This document shows positions 15,016 to 24,414 of a DNA stretch of 51,394 nt, in pieces. The notes beneath the pieces were generated by a model. The model was not told the DNA's origin and ran no database searches. It saw nothing but the letters and a program-made list of their open reading frames with translations. Source of the DNA: an uncultured Paracoccaceae bacterium (GTDB lineage: Bacteria; Pseudomonadota; Alphaproteobacteria; Rhodobacterales; Rhodobacteraceae); NCBI GenBank assembly GCA_938049225.1, contig CALICM010000009.1:1-51394 (forward strand). Direction: 5' to 3'. Both the position numbers and the translations under genes were made by a program. Position 1 is the first letter of the stretch; every line of letters begins with the position of its first letter.

Positions 15016-16037
15016 GCGATATCCACATTCGGACCGAGGGCCGGATTGGGCGGATCACGCTGAACCGGCCGCAGGCGCTCAACGCGCTGACCTGGGACAT
15101 GGGGCTGGCGATTGAGGCCGCTTTGGATGCCTGGACCGTCGAAGACGACGTGGCCTGTGTGCTGATCGATGCGGTTGGTGACCGGGCCTTTTGCGCAGGT
15201 GGCGATCTGCAACAGATGTACGATACCGCCAGCGCAGGTGATTTCGATTACGGACGGCGGTTCTGGCGGGACGAGTACCGACTGAACGCCAAGATTTTCG
15301 AGTTCCCCAAACCTTACATCGCCCTCATGCAGGGTTTTACGATGGGCGGCGGTGTCGGGATCAGTTGCCACGGCTCGCATCGGGTGGTGGACGAAAGCAG
15401 CCGGATCTCGATGCCTGAGTGCGGTGTCGGCCTGGTACCAGATGTCGGCGGCTCGTTGCTGTTGGCGCGCGCACCAGGGCGGTTGGGCGAATATCTGGGG
15501 ATGACCGGCGCGCGGATGGATGCCTCGGACGCGCTGCTGGCGGGGTTTGCGGATTACTATGTCCCTCGGGCGCGCTGGCGCGACTTGACCGAGGCTTTGG
15601 TCGAAACCGGCGATTGGAGTGTTGTTGACGCGATGGCCGAAGACCCTCCCGATGGGGCGCTGATGCGCAACCGTGCCCGGATAGATACCAGCTTTGCGGG
15701 GGCAAGTGCCGCGGACATCCTGCGCGGTCTGGGGACCGATGATTGGGCGGTTGGCGTAGCAAGCGCTTTGCGAAAAAATTCCCCCCTTTCCGTGGTTTGC
15801 ACAATGGAGCTTATCCAACGCGTACGCGGTTTCGACTGCATTCGACCCGCGCTCGAGATGGAGTTCCGGTTTACCAGCCGCAGTGCAAGCCAGGGGGATT
15901 TCATAGAGGGCATCCGCGCAGCGATCATCGACAAGGATCGCGCACCGAAGTGGCAGCACGCCACTATCGAGGATGTGTCGCATATGGATATGGTCAACAT
16001 GCTTCTGCCCCTAGGGGCGGATAGGCTGGGTCTTTAG
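15012..16037 (+). CDS. 3-hydroxyisobutyryl-CoA hydrolase (enoyl-CoA hydratase superfamily)
   Basis: The 341-residue protein has the crotonase fold with hydrolase-type markers: ITLNRPQALNALTWDM, RAFCAGGDLQQMY (oxyanion hole), MQGFTMGGGVGISCHGSHRV, and SMPECGVGLVPDVGGSLLLA. The catalytic Glu and Asp of HIBCH fall in the last block. It releases free 3-hydroxyisobutyrate, which mmsB, 9 bp downstream, oxidises. Crotonase hydratases are about 260 residues; the 340-residue length and the C-terminal segment (CIRPALEMEFRFTSRS, FIEGIRAAIIDKDRAPKW) are those of HIBCH. Start ATG 15012 overlaps the dehydrogenase stop (ATGA), showing coupling. Confidence 0.92.
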   Translation: MSDIHIRTEGRIGRITLNRPQALNALTWDMGLAIEAALDAWTVEDDVACVLIDAVGDRAFCAGGDLQQMYDTASAGDFDYGRRFWRDEYRLNAKIFEFPKPYIALMQGFTMGGGVGISCHGSHRVVDESSRISMPECGVGLVPDVGGSLLLARAPGRLGEYLGMTGARMDASDALLAGFADYYVPRARWRDLTEALVETGDWSVVDAMAEDPPDGALMRNRARIDTSFAGASAADILRGLGTDDWAVGVASALRKNSPLSVVCTMELIQRVRGFDCIRPALEMEFRFTSRSASQGDFIEGIRAAIIDKDRAPKWQHATIEDVSHMDMVNMLLPLGADRLGL

Positions 16038-16046
16038 GGGGACGAC

Positions 16047-16913
16047 ATGCGGATTGGATTTATCGGCCTGGGCAATATGGGCACCCCAATGGCGCGCAAT
16101 CTGGTGGCAGCGGGGCATCAGGTCGCGGGTTTTGACGTGGCAGGGGTGACGATCGAGGGGGTGGCGCCTGCCCAGTCGGCGACCGAGGCCGCGACGGGCC
16201 GCGACGTCGTGATCACCATGCTGCCCAATGGCGCGATTCTGCGCAACGTCGCGGATGAGGTTTTGCCCGTCATGGCACCAGGCACAACGCTGATCGATTG
16301 CTCGACCGTTGATGTCGAAAGCGCGCGGACGGTTGCAGAGCAAGCCCAAGCCGCCGGGATCACGGCAGTGGATGCACCCGTGTCCGGCGGCATCGGCGGG
16401 GCGACGGCGGGCACGTTGACCTTTATGGCTGGGGGGACAGACGAAGGGTTTGCCACCGCGCGGCCCCTCTTCGACATCATGGGCCAAAAAGCTGTGCATT
16501 GCGGGGCGGCTGGCGCTGGGCAGGCTGCGAAGATCTGCAACAATATGATCCTGGGCATCTCGATGATTGGGGTGTGCGAGGCCTTCGCCCTGGCCGAAAA
16601 ATTGGAACTCGACGCACAAAAAATGTTCGACGTCGTCTCAACCTCGTCAGGATCCTGCTGGTCGGTTAACACTTATTGCCCTGTGCCCGGCGTCGGTCCG
16701 CAATCACCCGCTGACAACAACTATACTCCTGGCTTCGCGGCGGCGCTGATGCTGAAGGACCTGCGTCTTTCTCAGGATGCCGCCGGGGCGGTTGGCGCTG
16801 CGACGCCATTGGGCGCGCAGGCCACGGCGCTGTACGCTCAAATGGCCGAGGATCATGGGGATCAGGATTTTTCAGCCATGTTGCCTTGGCTGAAAACCCG
16901 TGGCGCAGATTAA
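16047..16913 (+). CDS. mmsB: 3-hydroxyisobutyrate dehydrogenase
   Basis: MmsB oxidises 3-hydroxyisobutyrate to methylmalonate semialdehyde with NAD+, feeding mmsA. The 288-residue protein begins with the Rossmann motif GFIGLGNMGTPMARNL, has the substrate signature DAPVSGGIGGATAGTLTFMA (residues 109-128), and the catalytic Lys at 162 in GAGQAAKICNNMILG. The C-terminal helical domain ends MLPWLKTRGAD. An AGGGGGACGAC site precedes the ATG at 16047. It completes the run from isobutyryl-CoA to propionyl-CoA within this window, except for the enoyl-CoA hydratase step. Confidence 0.95.
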   Translation: MRIGFIGLGNMGTPMARNLVAAGHQVAGFDVAGVTIEGVAPAQSATEAATGRDVVITMLPNGAILRNVADEVLPVMAPGTTLIDCSTVDVESARTVAEQAQAAGITAVDAPVSGGIGGATAGTLTFMAGGTDEGFATARPLFDIMGQKAVHCGAAGAGQAAKICNNMILGISMIGVCEAFALAEKLELDAQKMFDVVSTSSGSCWSVNTYCPVPGVGPQSPADNNYTPGFAAALMLKDLRLSQDAAGAVGAATPLGAQATALYAQMAEDHGDQDFSAMLPWLKTRGAD

Positions 16914-16922
16914 GCCGCCCCC

Positions 16923-16968
16923 AAAAAAGAGCAGGGGCCGCGGTGCACCTTGAAGTCCCGCAGCCCCC
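16923..16968 (-). terminator. Terminator between mmsB and the small membrane-protein gene
   Basis: GGGGCCGCGG near 16934 pairs with CCGCAGCCCC near 16958 with one mismatch. On the minus strand the stem is followed by TGCTCTTTTTT (A6 at 16923-16928), which fits termination of the gene at 17003-17164. It may also stop mmsB transcripts. Confidence 0.65.
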
Positions 16969-17002
16969 ATAACGCTTCCTGCTCACAAAGCGCTAAAGAA
17001 TA

Positions 17003-17164
17003 TCAAGAGAGGTAAGAAACGACCACATCGACCAACTGACCCGCCATCACTTCGTCTTTGTGAAGACCAAGGAAAACAGCTGCGAACGCAATCGCGACAA
17101 AACCGATTGCCGTCACCTTTTCGCCCGTGCTGGTTTTGTCAGAGACCCGAGATTTGCTTTTCAT
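17003..17164 (-). CDS. Small single-span membrane protein, 53 residues
   Basis: The product MKSKSRVSDKTSTGEKVTAI has a basic N-terminus, one transmembrane helix (about residues 17-34, IGFVAIAFAAVFLG) and a short acidic tail ending VVVSYLS. ATG 17164 has only a modest GGGAAG site. The gene lies alone between mmsB and uvrA, with a terminator of its own downstream, which supports its being real. Topology would be N-in by the positive-inside rule. I do not recognise a family. Confidence 0.6.
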   Translation of the reverse strand: MKSKSRVSDKTSTGEKVTAIGFVAIAFAAVFLGLHKDEVMAGQLVDVVVSYLS

Positions 17165-17260
17165 GAGTCTGGCTTCCCGCTGCTTGTTAAAACTTGCTAT
17201 ACGCAAATAGTTACCAAGGAGTTTAGACCGGACTAGGGCTGTTAGTGGTTAATTTCAGGA

Positions 17261-20119
17261 TTACTCTGCCGCAATTCGCCCCGCCTTGAGCAAGGGCTTA
17301 AGATATTGGCCGGTATGACTTTCCGCAATTTCTGCGATATCCTCGGGCGTGCCTGTCGCCACAATTCTGCCGCCCCCATCGCCGCCTTCGGGGCCGATAT
17401 CAATGATGTGGTCGGCGGTTTTGACCACATCCAGATTGTGCTCGATCACAATGACCGAATTGCCCTGATCAACCAGTTCGTGCAGCACTTCCAGCAGCTT
17501 CTTCACATCCTCGAAATGCAGGCCTGTCGTCGGCTCGTCCAGGATATACAGGGTCCGTCCGGTTGAGCGTTTGCTCAACTCTTTGCTCAGCTTCACCCGC
17601 TGCGCCTCGCCCCCTGACAGGGTCGTCGCCTGTTGGCCGACCTTTATATAACCCAGCCCGACACGCATCAGCGCGGTCATCTTCTCGCGGATCGAAGGGA
17701 CGGCGCCAAAGAAGGCTTCGGCATCTTCCACAGTCATATCAAGGACATCCGCGATGGACTTGCCTTTGAACAGCACCTCCAAAGTCTCGCGGTTGTAGCG
17801 CTTGCCCTGACACGTCTCGCAGGTGACATAGACATCCGGCAGAAAGTGCATCTCGATCTTGATCACTCCGTCGCCCTGGCAAGCCTCGCACCGGCCACCT
17901 TTGACGTTGAAGCTGAACCGCCCTGGCTTGTAGCCGCGCGTCTTTGCCTCGGGCAGACCCGCGAACCAATCGCGAATCGGCGTAAACGCCCCAGTATAAG
18001 TCGCCGGGTTCGATCGCGGCGTGCGGCCGATGGGCCGCTGATCGATGTCGATCACTTTGTCCAAATGCTGCAGCCCTTTGATGGTTGTACAGGGCGCGGG
18101 GGTCTGGCGGGCGCCGTTCAGTCGTAGCGAGGCGGTTTTGAACAGCGTCTCTATCGTCAGGGTCGACTTGCCGCCACCCGAAACGCCGGTAACACAGGTG
18201 AACGTTCCCAAAGGGAAATCGGCGGTAACGTTCTGCAAGTTATTGCCGGTGGCGCCCTCGACCGTCACCGTCTTGCCGTTCCCCGTGCGTCGGTCCAGCG
18301 GGATCGCGATCTCGCGCTTGCCCGATAGATAATCACCGGTGATCGAGCCTTTCGCCTTAGCGATTTTCGCAGGCGTGCCCTGCGCAATGATTTGGCCCCC
18401 ATGCACCCCTGCCCCAGGGCCGATGTCGAGCACGAAATCCGCCTCGCGGATCGCCTCTTCGTCATGCTCAACCACAATCACCGTATTGCCCTGGTCGCGC
18501 AGGTTTTTCAGCGTTTGCAACAGCCGGTCGTTATCGCGCTGGTGCAAGCCAATCGAGGGTTCGTCCAACACATAGAGCACCCCGGTCAGCCCCGAGCCGA
18601 TCTGGCTGGCCAGCCGGATCCGCTGGCTTTCCCCGCCCGACAGCGTGCCGGACGACCGGGACAGCGTCAGATAATCCAGGCCGACATTGACCAGAAACCC
18701 CAGCCGCTCGCGGATCTCTTTCAGGATCGCCCGCGCGATTTCATTGCGCTGATCCGTCAACACCTTCGGCACGCCTTCGATCCAGGTCAGCGCCTCTTTG
18801 ATCGACATTTCAACCGCATGGCCGACATGCTTGCCACCGATCTTGACCGCCAGGGCCTCGGGGCGCAGGCGATAACCGTCGCAGGTGCCGCAATGGCGAT
18901 TGTTCTGAAAGCGCTCGAACTCTTCGCGCACCCAATTGCTGTCGGTCTCGCGGTAGCGCCGCTCCATATTGGGGATCACCCCCTCGAACGGACGGCTGAC
19001 TTCATAAACGCGCCCGCCCTCGTCATAGCGGAATTTGATCTTCTCGCCCGAGGACCCGTGCAGCATGACCTGCTTGGCCTCCTCTGGCAGATCGCGCCAG
19101 CGAGCGTTTTGCTTGAACCCGTAATGCTTGGCGATGGCCTCGATGGTTTGACGGTAATAGGGCGATTTGGTCTTGGCCCAGGGGGCCAGGGCGCCGCCGA
19201 TCAGGGTGATGTTCTCGTCCGGCACGATCAACCGCTCGTCAAAGAACAACTCGACACCCAGGCCGTCGCACTCAGGACACGCGCCAAAGGGCGCGTTGAA
19301 CGAGAACAGGCGCGGCTCGATCTCGGGGATGGTAAACCCGCTGACCGGACAGGCGAAATTTTCTGAGAAGGTGATCCGCTCTGGCTCCCCCTCAGAGACC
19401 GCCGTCTCAAGAATGGCAATGCCATCGGCCAGGTCCAGCGCGGTCCGAAAACTGTCAGCCAGCCGCGTCTCGATCCCCTCTTTGATCACGATCCGGTCGA
19501 CCACCACATCGATGTTATGGCGGAACTTCTTGTCCAGGGTTGGCGGACTGTCCAGTTCATGGAACTCACCATTGACCTTGACCCGCTGAAAGCCTTGCTT
19601 GGCAAGCTCTTGAAATTCTTTGCGATATTCGCCTTTGCGGTCGCGAATGATCGGCGCAAGCAGATAGGCGCGCGTCCCCGCCTCCATTGCCACCACCCGG
19701 TCGACCATATCCTGCACCTGCTGCGCCTCGATCGGCAGACCAGTCGCAGGGGAATAGGGCGTGCCGACACGGGCGAACAGAAGCCGCATATAGTCATAAA
19801 TCTCGGTCACCGTGCCGACGGTCGAGCGCGGGTTCTTACTGGTGGTCTTCTGCTCGATGGAAATCGCCGGGCTCAGGCCCGAAATATGATCCAGATCCGG
19901 CTTTTGCATCATATCCAAAAACTGCCGGGCATAGGCCGACAGAGATTCGACATAGCGCCGCTGCCCCTCGGCATAGATCGTATCGAACGCCAGGCTGGAC
20001 TTGCCCGAACCGGAAAGGCCCGTGATCACAACCAGTTGGTCGCGTGGAATATCCACATCGATGTTCTTAAGGTTGTGCTCGCGCGCGCCCCGGATCGAAA
20101 TTGTTTTGAGTTCCGCCAT
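17261..20119 (-). CDS. uvrA: Excinuclease ABC subunit A
   Basis: UvrA is the damage-sensing ATPase of nucleotide excision repair and loads UvrB. The 952-residue protein carries two ABC modules: Walker [15 protein letters not shown] and [14 protein letters not shown], signatures [13 protein letters not shown] and [14 protein letters not shown], and Walker [11 protein letters not shown] and [10 protein letters not shown]. The zinc module in the second half is intact ([20 protein letters not shown]). In the first module the usual CPVCG reads CPVSG, so that site has three cysteines at most. ATG 20119 has a perfect AGGAGG site; an earlier in-frame start at 20161 does not. A degenerate LexA box lies 66 bp upstream. 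Confidence 0.97.
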   Translation of the reverse strand: MAELKTISIRGAREHNLKNIDVDIPRDQLVVITGLSGSGKSSLAFDTIYAEGQRRYVESLSAYARQFLDMMQKPDLDHISGLSPAISIEQKTTSKNPRSTVGTVTEIYDYMRLLFARVGTPYSPATGLPIEAQQVQDMVDRVVAMEAGTRAYLLAPIIRDRKGEYRKEFQELAKQGFQRVKVNGEFHELDSPPTLDKKFRHNIDVVVDRIVIKEGIETRLADSFRTALDLADGIAILETAVSEGEPERITFSENFACPVSGFTIPEIEPRLFSFNAPFGACPECDGLGVELFFDERLIVPDENITLIGGALAPWAKTKSPYYRQTIEAIAKHYGFKQNARWRDLPEEAKQVMLHGSSGEKIKFRYDEGGRVYEVSRPFEGVIPNMERRYRETDSNWVREEFERFQNNRHCGTCDGYRLRPEALAVKIGGKHVGHAVEMSIKEALTWIEGVPKVLTDQRNEIARAILKEIRERLGFLVNVGLDYLTLSRSSGTLSGGESQRIRLASQIGSGLTGVLYVLDEPSIGLHQRDNDRLLQTLKNLRDQGNTVIVVEHDEEAIREADFVLDIGPGAGVHGGQIIAQGTPAKIAKAKGSITGDYLSGKREIAIPLDRRTGNGKTVTVEGATGNNLQNVTADFPLGTFTCVTGVSGGGKSTLTIETLFKTASLRLNGARQTPAPCTTIKGLQHLDKVIDIDQRPIGRTPRSNPATYTGAFTPIRDWFAGLPEAKTRGYKPGRFSFNVKGGRCEACQGDGVIKIEMHFLPDVYVTCETCQGKRYNRETLEVLFKGKSIADVLDMTVEDAEAFFGAVPSIREKMTALMRVGLGYIKVGQQATTLSGGEAQRVKLSKELSKRSTGRTLYILDEPTTGLHFEDVKKLLEVLHELVDQGNSVIVIEHNLDVVKTADHIIDIGPEGGDGGGRIVATGTPEDIAEIAESHTGQYLKPLLKAGRIAAE

Positions 20120-20184
20120 GCCCGCCTCCTGCACCAGCGCCATACATAACGCTGCCGCCAAGGATTCCCACCCCGGAAAGATAA

Positions 20185-20199
20185 GAACAAAACGTGAAA
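20185..20199. promoter_or_regulatory. Candidate LexA (SOS) box of uvrA
   Basis: GAAC-N7-GAAA at 20185-20199 matches seven of the eight bases of the alphaproteobacterial LexA site GAAC-N7-GAAC (equivalently GTTC-N7-GTTC). It lies 66 bp upstream of uvrA, a standard SOS gene, which raises its credibility over a chance match. Confidence 0.5.
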
Positions 20200-20212
20200 A
20201 TTTGCAAGGGCG

Positions 20213-20836
20213 TTAACGCGCCTGCTTGCTCATGATCGTGGTGACGTAGTTCTGCGTTTCACGGTACGGCGGCACGCCATTGTACCGCTCGACCGCGCCA
20301 GGGCCGGCGTTATACGCGGCGAGGGCCAGTCGCCAGCTGCGGAATTTGGCGTATTGCTGCGCCAAATAGCGGGCGCCGCCTTCCAGGTTCTGTTGTGGAT
20401 CGCGGGGATCCACGCCCAATATTTTTGCCGTGCCAGGCATCAGTTGCGCCAGACCGATGGCGCCTTTGTGCGAGACGGCGTTTGGGTTCCAATTGCTCTC
20501 TTGCTTGACCAGGGCCATGAACAGATCCACTGGGACCCCATGACGCCGCGCCGCATTGCGGGCCGCATTCGCATGCGGGCTGTTGGGAAAGATGGTTTGC
20601 GCCCCAGGGCGATAGGCCTCAAGCGAAGTACCCAAAGCCTCGGCCGGATCGACGGCGACGGCACGCGGCACACGGGGCGCGTCTTTGAGACGTCCACGGA
20701 CGGGTTTTCGGATCAAATCGCGGTCATGGATCGACAGAAGTGTGCCATCGCCCAACTGTCCCGCTGCGGTAACCGTCTGGGACCCAAGGGCGGTGGCCAA
20801 GGCCAACGTCAGCAAAAAACGTGATACTCTGAACAT
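20213..20836 (-). CDS. Exported lytic transglycosylase (SLT domain)
   Basis: A 207-residue protein with a signal peptide ([20 protein letters not shown], end near TAAG) and a C-terminal goose-lysozyme-like SLT domain from about residue 97. Motifs: [20 protein letters not shown] (catalytic Glu in KQES), [14 protein letters not shown], and [13 protein letters not shown]. It cleaves the MurNAc-GlcNAc bond of peptidoglycan with formation of 1,6-anhydro-MurNAc, the substrate recycled by AnmK, also encoded in this window. The end of the gene is 94 bp upstream of uvrA, and its start faces ssb. ATG 20836 begins the signal peptide. Confidence 0.93.
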   Translation of the reverse strand: MFRVSRFLLTLALATALGSQTVTAAGQLGDGTLLSIHDRDLIRKPVRGRLKDAPRVPRAVAVDPAEALGTSLEAYRPGAQTIFPNSPHANAARNAARRHGVPVDLFMALVKQESNWNPNAVSHKGAIGLAQLMPGTAKILGVDPRDPQQNLEGGARYLAQQYAKFRSWRLALAAYNAGPGAVERYNGVPPYRETQNYVTTIMSKQAR

Positions 20837-20963
20837 ATGGCGCCCATTGTTTTATCGTGACGTCTGATAACGCATTTTCACGTCGGCGTCACGACCTGTG
20901 ATCTCACCAGAGATTTCTTAACATTCCGGAACCCATGTCCCAGCAAGACTGTCGCTGCGAAAA

Positions 20964-20982
20964 GATGCCACGCGGTGGCATC
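20964..20982. repeat. 8-bp inverted repeat upstream of ssb
   Basis: GATGCCAC at 20964-20971 pairs with GTGGCATC at 20975-20982 around GCG, 58 bp before the ssb start and between the divergent transglycosylase and ssb genes. Operator or leader hairpin; no known motif matched. Confidence 0.45.
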
Positions 20983-21039
20983 CGCTACACAAAGCCGATA
21001 GGTTTTCGTCAAACAGAGAATCGCAGGGAGGCAGCGGAC

Positions 21040-21531
21040 ATGGCCGGTAGTATTAATAAGGTCATCCTGATCGGAAATCTGGGCGCGGACCCTGAGGTTC
21101 GGACGTTTCAGAACGGCGGCAAGGTCTGCAACCTGCGCGTCGCGACGTCCGAAACCTGGCGCGACAAGGCCAGCGGCGAGCGGCGCGAGCGCACTGAATG
21201 GCATACGGTCGCCATCTTTAACGAGCGACTCGCCGATCTGGCGCAGCAGTACCTTAAGAAGGGCTCGAAAGTGTATCTCGAGGGCCAGTTGGAAACCCGC
21301 AAATGGCAGGACCAAAGCGGCAATGACCGCTATAGTACCGAGGTGGTTTTGCGCCCGTTCCGGGGCGAGATGACCTTTCTTGATCGGCCCGAAGGTGGCA
21401 GCGGCGGTGGGTACAGCGGCGGTTCGGGCGGCGGCTACCAGGGTGGCGGCAGTGGCGGCGGGTATTCCGGCGGCGGCAACCAGGGGCCCAGCGGCCCACC
21501 GTCCGATTTGGACGACGACATCCCGTTTTGA
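21040..21531 (+). CDS. ssb: Single-stranded DNA-binding protein
   Basis: Ssb coats single-stranded DNA in replication and repair. The 163-residue protein begins [20 protein letters not shown] and has the OB-fold blocks [29 protein letters not shown] and [18 protein letters not shown] long Gly/Ser/Gln linker follows (residues about 118-150). The acidic tip DLDDDIPF binds partner repair proteins. The ATG at 21040 follows GGGAGG; a longer frame from 20935 is not needed. It is followed by a strong terminator, so it is transcribed alone. Confidence 0.97.
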   Translation: MAGSINKVILIGNLGADPEVRTFQNGGKVCNLRVATSETWRDKASGERRERTEWHTVAIFNERLADLAQQYLKKGSKVYLEGQLETRKWQDQSGNDRYSTEVVLRPFRGEMTFLDRPEGGSGGGYSGGSGGGYQGGGSGGGYSGGGNQGPSGPPSDLDDDIPF

Positions 21532-21535
21532 CCCC

Positions 21536-21562
21536 AAAGGGCCGCCGCTTTGGCGGCCTTTT
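21536..21562 (+). terminator. Rho-independent terminator of ssb
   Basis: GGCCGCC (21540-21546) pairs with GGCGGCC (21552-21558) around GCTTT, followed by TTTT. It is extended by AAAGG/CCTTT flanks and starts a few bases after the stop codon. Confidence 0.9.
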
Positions 21563-21682
21563 CGACGCGGCGGCGGGCAAATGGCCCGGCCCCGCCTGCC
21601 CTTTCCCCTTCCCCCCGATATCGCCGTGGTCTATAGTCTGTTCAACCAAATATAGTGGCACCCCGAGCAGAAGGCCGCAGAC

Positions 21683-24403
21683 GTGAACGACACCCCCGAA
21701 GATGATCCAAAGACCGATGAAGGCCCGGCTTATACCGGCCCAACCATCTCTATCGAAGAGGAAATGGAGACCTCCTTCCTCGACTATGCGATGTCGGTCA
21801 TCATCTCGCGCGCGATCCCGGATCTGCGCGATGGGTTGAAACCGGTGCACCGCCGGATCCTGTTTGCGATGCATGAAACCGGCAATACCGCTGACAAGGC
21901 CTACCGCAAGTCTGCGCGGCCCGTCGGCGATGTAATGGGCCAATACCACCCGCATGGCGACAGCGCGATCTATGATGCGCTGGTGCGCATGGCGCAAGAT
22001 TTTTCCATGTCGCTGCCGCTGTTGGATGGCCAGGGTAACTTCGGCTCGATGGACGGCGATGCGCCTGCGGCCATGCGCTATACCGAAGTGCGGATGGACA
22101 AGCCCGCCGATTTCCTGCTGGCCGATATCGACAAAGACACCGTCGATTTCCAAGACAACTACGATGGCAAACAACAGGAACCCACCGTCCTGCCCGCCCG
22201 CTTTCCCAACATGTTGGTCAACGGCGCGGGCGGCATCGCCGTGGGTATGGCAACCAACATCCCGCCCCACAACCTGGGCGAGGTGATCGACGCCACCCAG
22301 GCCCTGATCGAGAACCCGGATCTGACCTCGGAACAACTGATCGAGTATGTGCCCGGCCCGGATTTCCCAACGGGGGCTACGATGCTTGGCCGGGGCGGGG
22401 CGCGTAAAGCCTATCTTGAGGGGCGCGGCTCGGTCATCATCCGCGCGAAAACTACGGTCGAGGACATCCGCAAGGACCGCCCCGCCATCATCATTACCGA
22501 GATCCCGTATCAGGTGAACAAGGCGACGATGATCGAAAAGATCGCCGAACTGGCCCGCGACAAAAAGATCGAAGGCATCGCGCATGTCCAGGACGAGAGC
22601 GACCGTTTCGGCGTCCGGGTCGTGGTCGAACTGAAGCGCGATGCCACGGCCGAAGTTGTGTTGAACCAGCTTTATCGCTTCACCCCCCTGCAAACCTCGT
22701 TCGGCTGCAACATGCTGGCGCTGAACGGCGGTCGTCCCGAACAACTCACCCTGCGCGGCTTCCTCACCGCTTTTGTCGCCTTCCGCGAAGAGGTCGTTGC
22801 CCGCCGCACTGCTTTCGAGTTGAACAAAGCCCGCGAGCGGGCGCATGTTCTGTGCGGTCTGGCCGTCGCGGTTGAGAATGTTGACGAAGTGGTGGCCACC
22901 ATCCGGGCCAGCGCCGATGCGGCCGAAGCCCGCGGCAAGCTGATGACCCGCCGGTGGCCCGCTGCAGCCATCGCGCCCTATATCCAGTTGGTCGACGACC
23001 CCAGCCACACGATGAACGAGGACGGCACCTATAACCTGTCCGAAACCCAGGCGCGCGCCATTCTGGACTTGCGCCTGCAACGGCTGACGCAAATCGGCGT
23101 CAAAGAGGTTACCGACGAGTTGCAGGAACTGGCAACCAAGATCACGGACTACCTGGATATCCTGCGGTCGCGAGAGCGGATCATGGCGATCATCTCGGCG
23201 GAACTGGCTGAAGTGCGCGAGAAGTTCGCCGTCCCCCGCCGTACCGAGATCGTCGAGTATGCCGGCGATTTCGAGGATGAGGATCTGATCGAGCCCGAGG
23301 ACATGGTCGTGACCGTGACCCACTCGGGCTATATCAAACGCACCGCCCTCACCGAATACCGTGCGCAGAAGCGCGGCGGCAAAGGCACCCAGGGCATGGC
23401 GATGAAGGACGAGGATCTGGTCACGACGCTGTTTGTGGCCAACACTCACACCCCACTCTTGTTCTTCACCACCGACGGCATGGTCTACAAGCTGAAAACC
23501 TGGCGCCTGCCGTCCGGCGGCCGCAATGCGCGCGGCAAAGCAGTGGTCAACATCTTGCCGATCCCACAGGGCGTTTCGATTGCCGCCATCATGCCCGTCG
23601 ATGTACCCGAAGAGGATTGGACGGGTTTGCAGATCTTTTTCGCAACCTCGCAAGGCGACGTGCGCCGCAACGCGCTGAGCGACTTCACCAACGTCATGCG
23701 TAACGGCAAAATCGCGATGAAATTGCCCGAGGGCACCAGCCTGGTGAACGCCAGGATCTGCCGCGAGGATGACGATGTGATGCTGGTTACGGAACGTGGC
23801 AAGGCGATCCGCTTCCGCACCACGGACGTGCGGATCTTTAAGGGGCGTGACAGCACCGGCGTGCGTGGCGTGCGTCTGGGCGCAGAGGACAAGGTCGTTT
23901 CGATGTCCGTGATCCGCCATTTCGACGCCAGTTCCGAGGAGCGCGCGGCCTATCTGAAGCAACGGCGCGCCGTGGCCGGGGCTGATGACGAAGGCGCCGA
24001 TGCTGATGCGGACGAACCCGTGGCGGATATCGCCCTGCCCCAGGGCCGTTATGCCGAGATGTCGGCGGCCGAGGATCTGATCCTGACGATCACCGCCAGC
24101 GGTTCAGGCAAATTGTCGTCCAGCCATGATTACCCGGTCCGCGGGCGCGGTGGCCAAGGCGTCGCGGCGATGGACAAAGCGATGCGTGGCGGCCCGCTGG
24201 TCGCAAGTTTCCCGGTGGACATGGACAACCAAATCATGCTGGTCACCTCGACCGGCCAGTCAATCCGCTGCCCGGTCAGCGGCATCTCGTTCCGCTCTCG
24301 CGGGGCGGGCGGTGTTCGGGTGTTCAACACTGCCAAGGGCGAGCAGGTGGTTTCCGTCGCTTGGATCGCAGACAGCGGCGAGGATGAGGCCGAAGACGTC
24401 TAA
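21683..24403 (+). CDS. gyrA: DNA gyrase subunit A
   Basis: GyrA cuts and rejoins DNA in the A2B2 gyrase that adds negative supercoils. The 906-residue protein has the breakage domain with catalytic Tyr133 in [10 protein letters not shown], the quinolone region [16 protein letters not shown], and a C-terminal wrapping domain with a GyrA box ([10 protein letters not shown]). Residues equivalent to E. coli Ser83 and Asp87 are Ser94 and Asp98, the wild-type quinolone-sensitive form. The start is GTG at 21683, after a GCAGAAGG site. An acidic insertion ([10 protein letters not shown]) lies between C-terminal blades. Gene ends 11 bp before a GMC oxidoreductase, so read-through is possible. Confidence 0.97.
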   Translation: MNDTPEDDPKTDEGPAYTGPTISIEEEMETSFLDYAMSVIISRAIPDLRDGLKPVHRRILFAMHETGNTADKAYRKSARPVGDVMGQYHPHGDSAIYDALVRMAQDFSMSLPLLDGQGNFGSMDGDAPAAMRYTEVRMDKPADFLLADIDKDTVDFQDNYDGKQQEPTVLPARFPNMLVNGAGGIAVGMATNIPPHNLGEVIDATQALIENPDLTSEQLIEYVPGPDFPTGATMLGRGGARKAYLEGRGSVIIRAKTTVEDIRKDRPAIIITEIPYQVNKATMIEKIAELARDKKIEGIAHVQDESDRFGVRVVVELKRDATAEVVLNQLYRFTPLQTSFGCNMLALNGGRPEQLTLRGFLTAFVAFREEVVARRTAFELNKARERAHVLCGLAVAVENVDEVVATIRASADAAEARGKLMTRRWPAAAIAPYIQLVDDPSHTMNEDGTYNLSETQARAILDLRLQRLTQIGVKEVTDELQELATKITDYLDILRSRERIMAIISAELAEVREKFAVPRRTEIVEYAGDFEDEDLIEPEDMVVTVTHSGYIKRTALTEYRAQKRGGKGTQGMAMKDEDLVTTLFVANTHTPLLFFTTDGMVYKLKTWRLPSGGRNARGKAVVNILPIPQGVSIAAIMPVDVPEEDWTGLQIFFATSQGDVRRNALSDFTNVMRNGKIAMKLPEGTSLVNARICREDDDVMLVTERGKAIRFRTTDVRIFKGRDSTGVRGVRLGAEDKVVSMSVIRHFDASSEERAAYLKQRRAVAGADDEGADADADEPVADIALPQGRYAEMSAAEDLILTITASGSGKLSSSHDYPVRGRGGQGVAAMDKAMRGGPLVASFPVDMDNQIMLVTSTGQSIRCPVSGISFRSRGAGGVRVFNTAKGEQVVSVAWIADSGEDEAEDV

Positions 24404-24414
24404 AGGATCGCCCC

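Noticed and set aside
14901-15983. A 360-codon minus-strand frame opposite the HIBCH gene
   Set aside because: It is antisense to a clear crotonase-family gene, and its product matches nothing.
17236-17262. TTAA-N8-TTAC near the end of uvrA as a CtrA site
   Set aside because: Spacing is eight bases rather than seven, and it lies at the 3' end of uvrA rather than at a promoter.
18392-19366. A long plus-strand frame opposite uvrA
   Set aside because: It is antisense to conserved UvrA motifs, with no domain or ribosome site of its own.
21254-23962. A 902-codon open frame on the minus strand opposite gyrA
   Set aside because: It is the mirror of a high-GC coding sequence. It has histidine- and arginine-rich nonsense composition, no family motif, and overlaps the certain gyrA and ssb genes.
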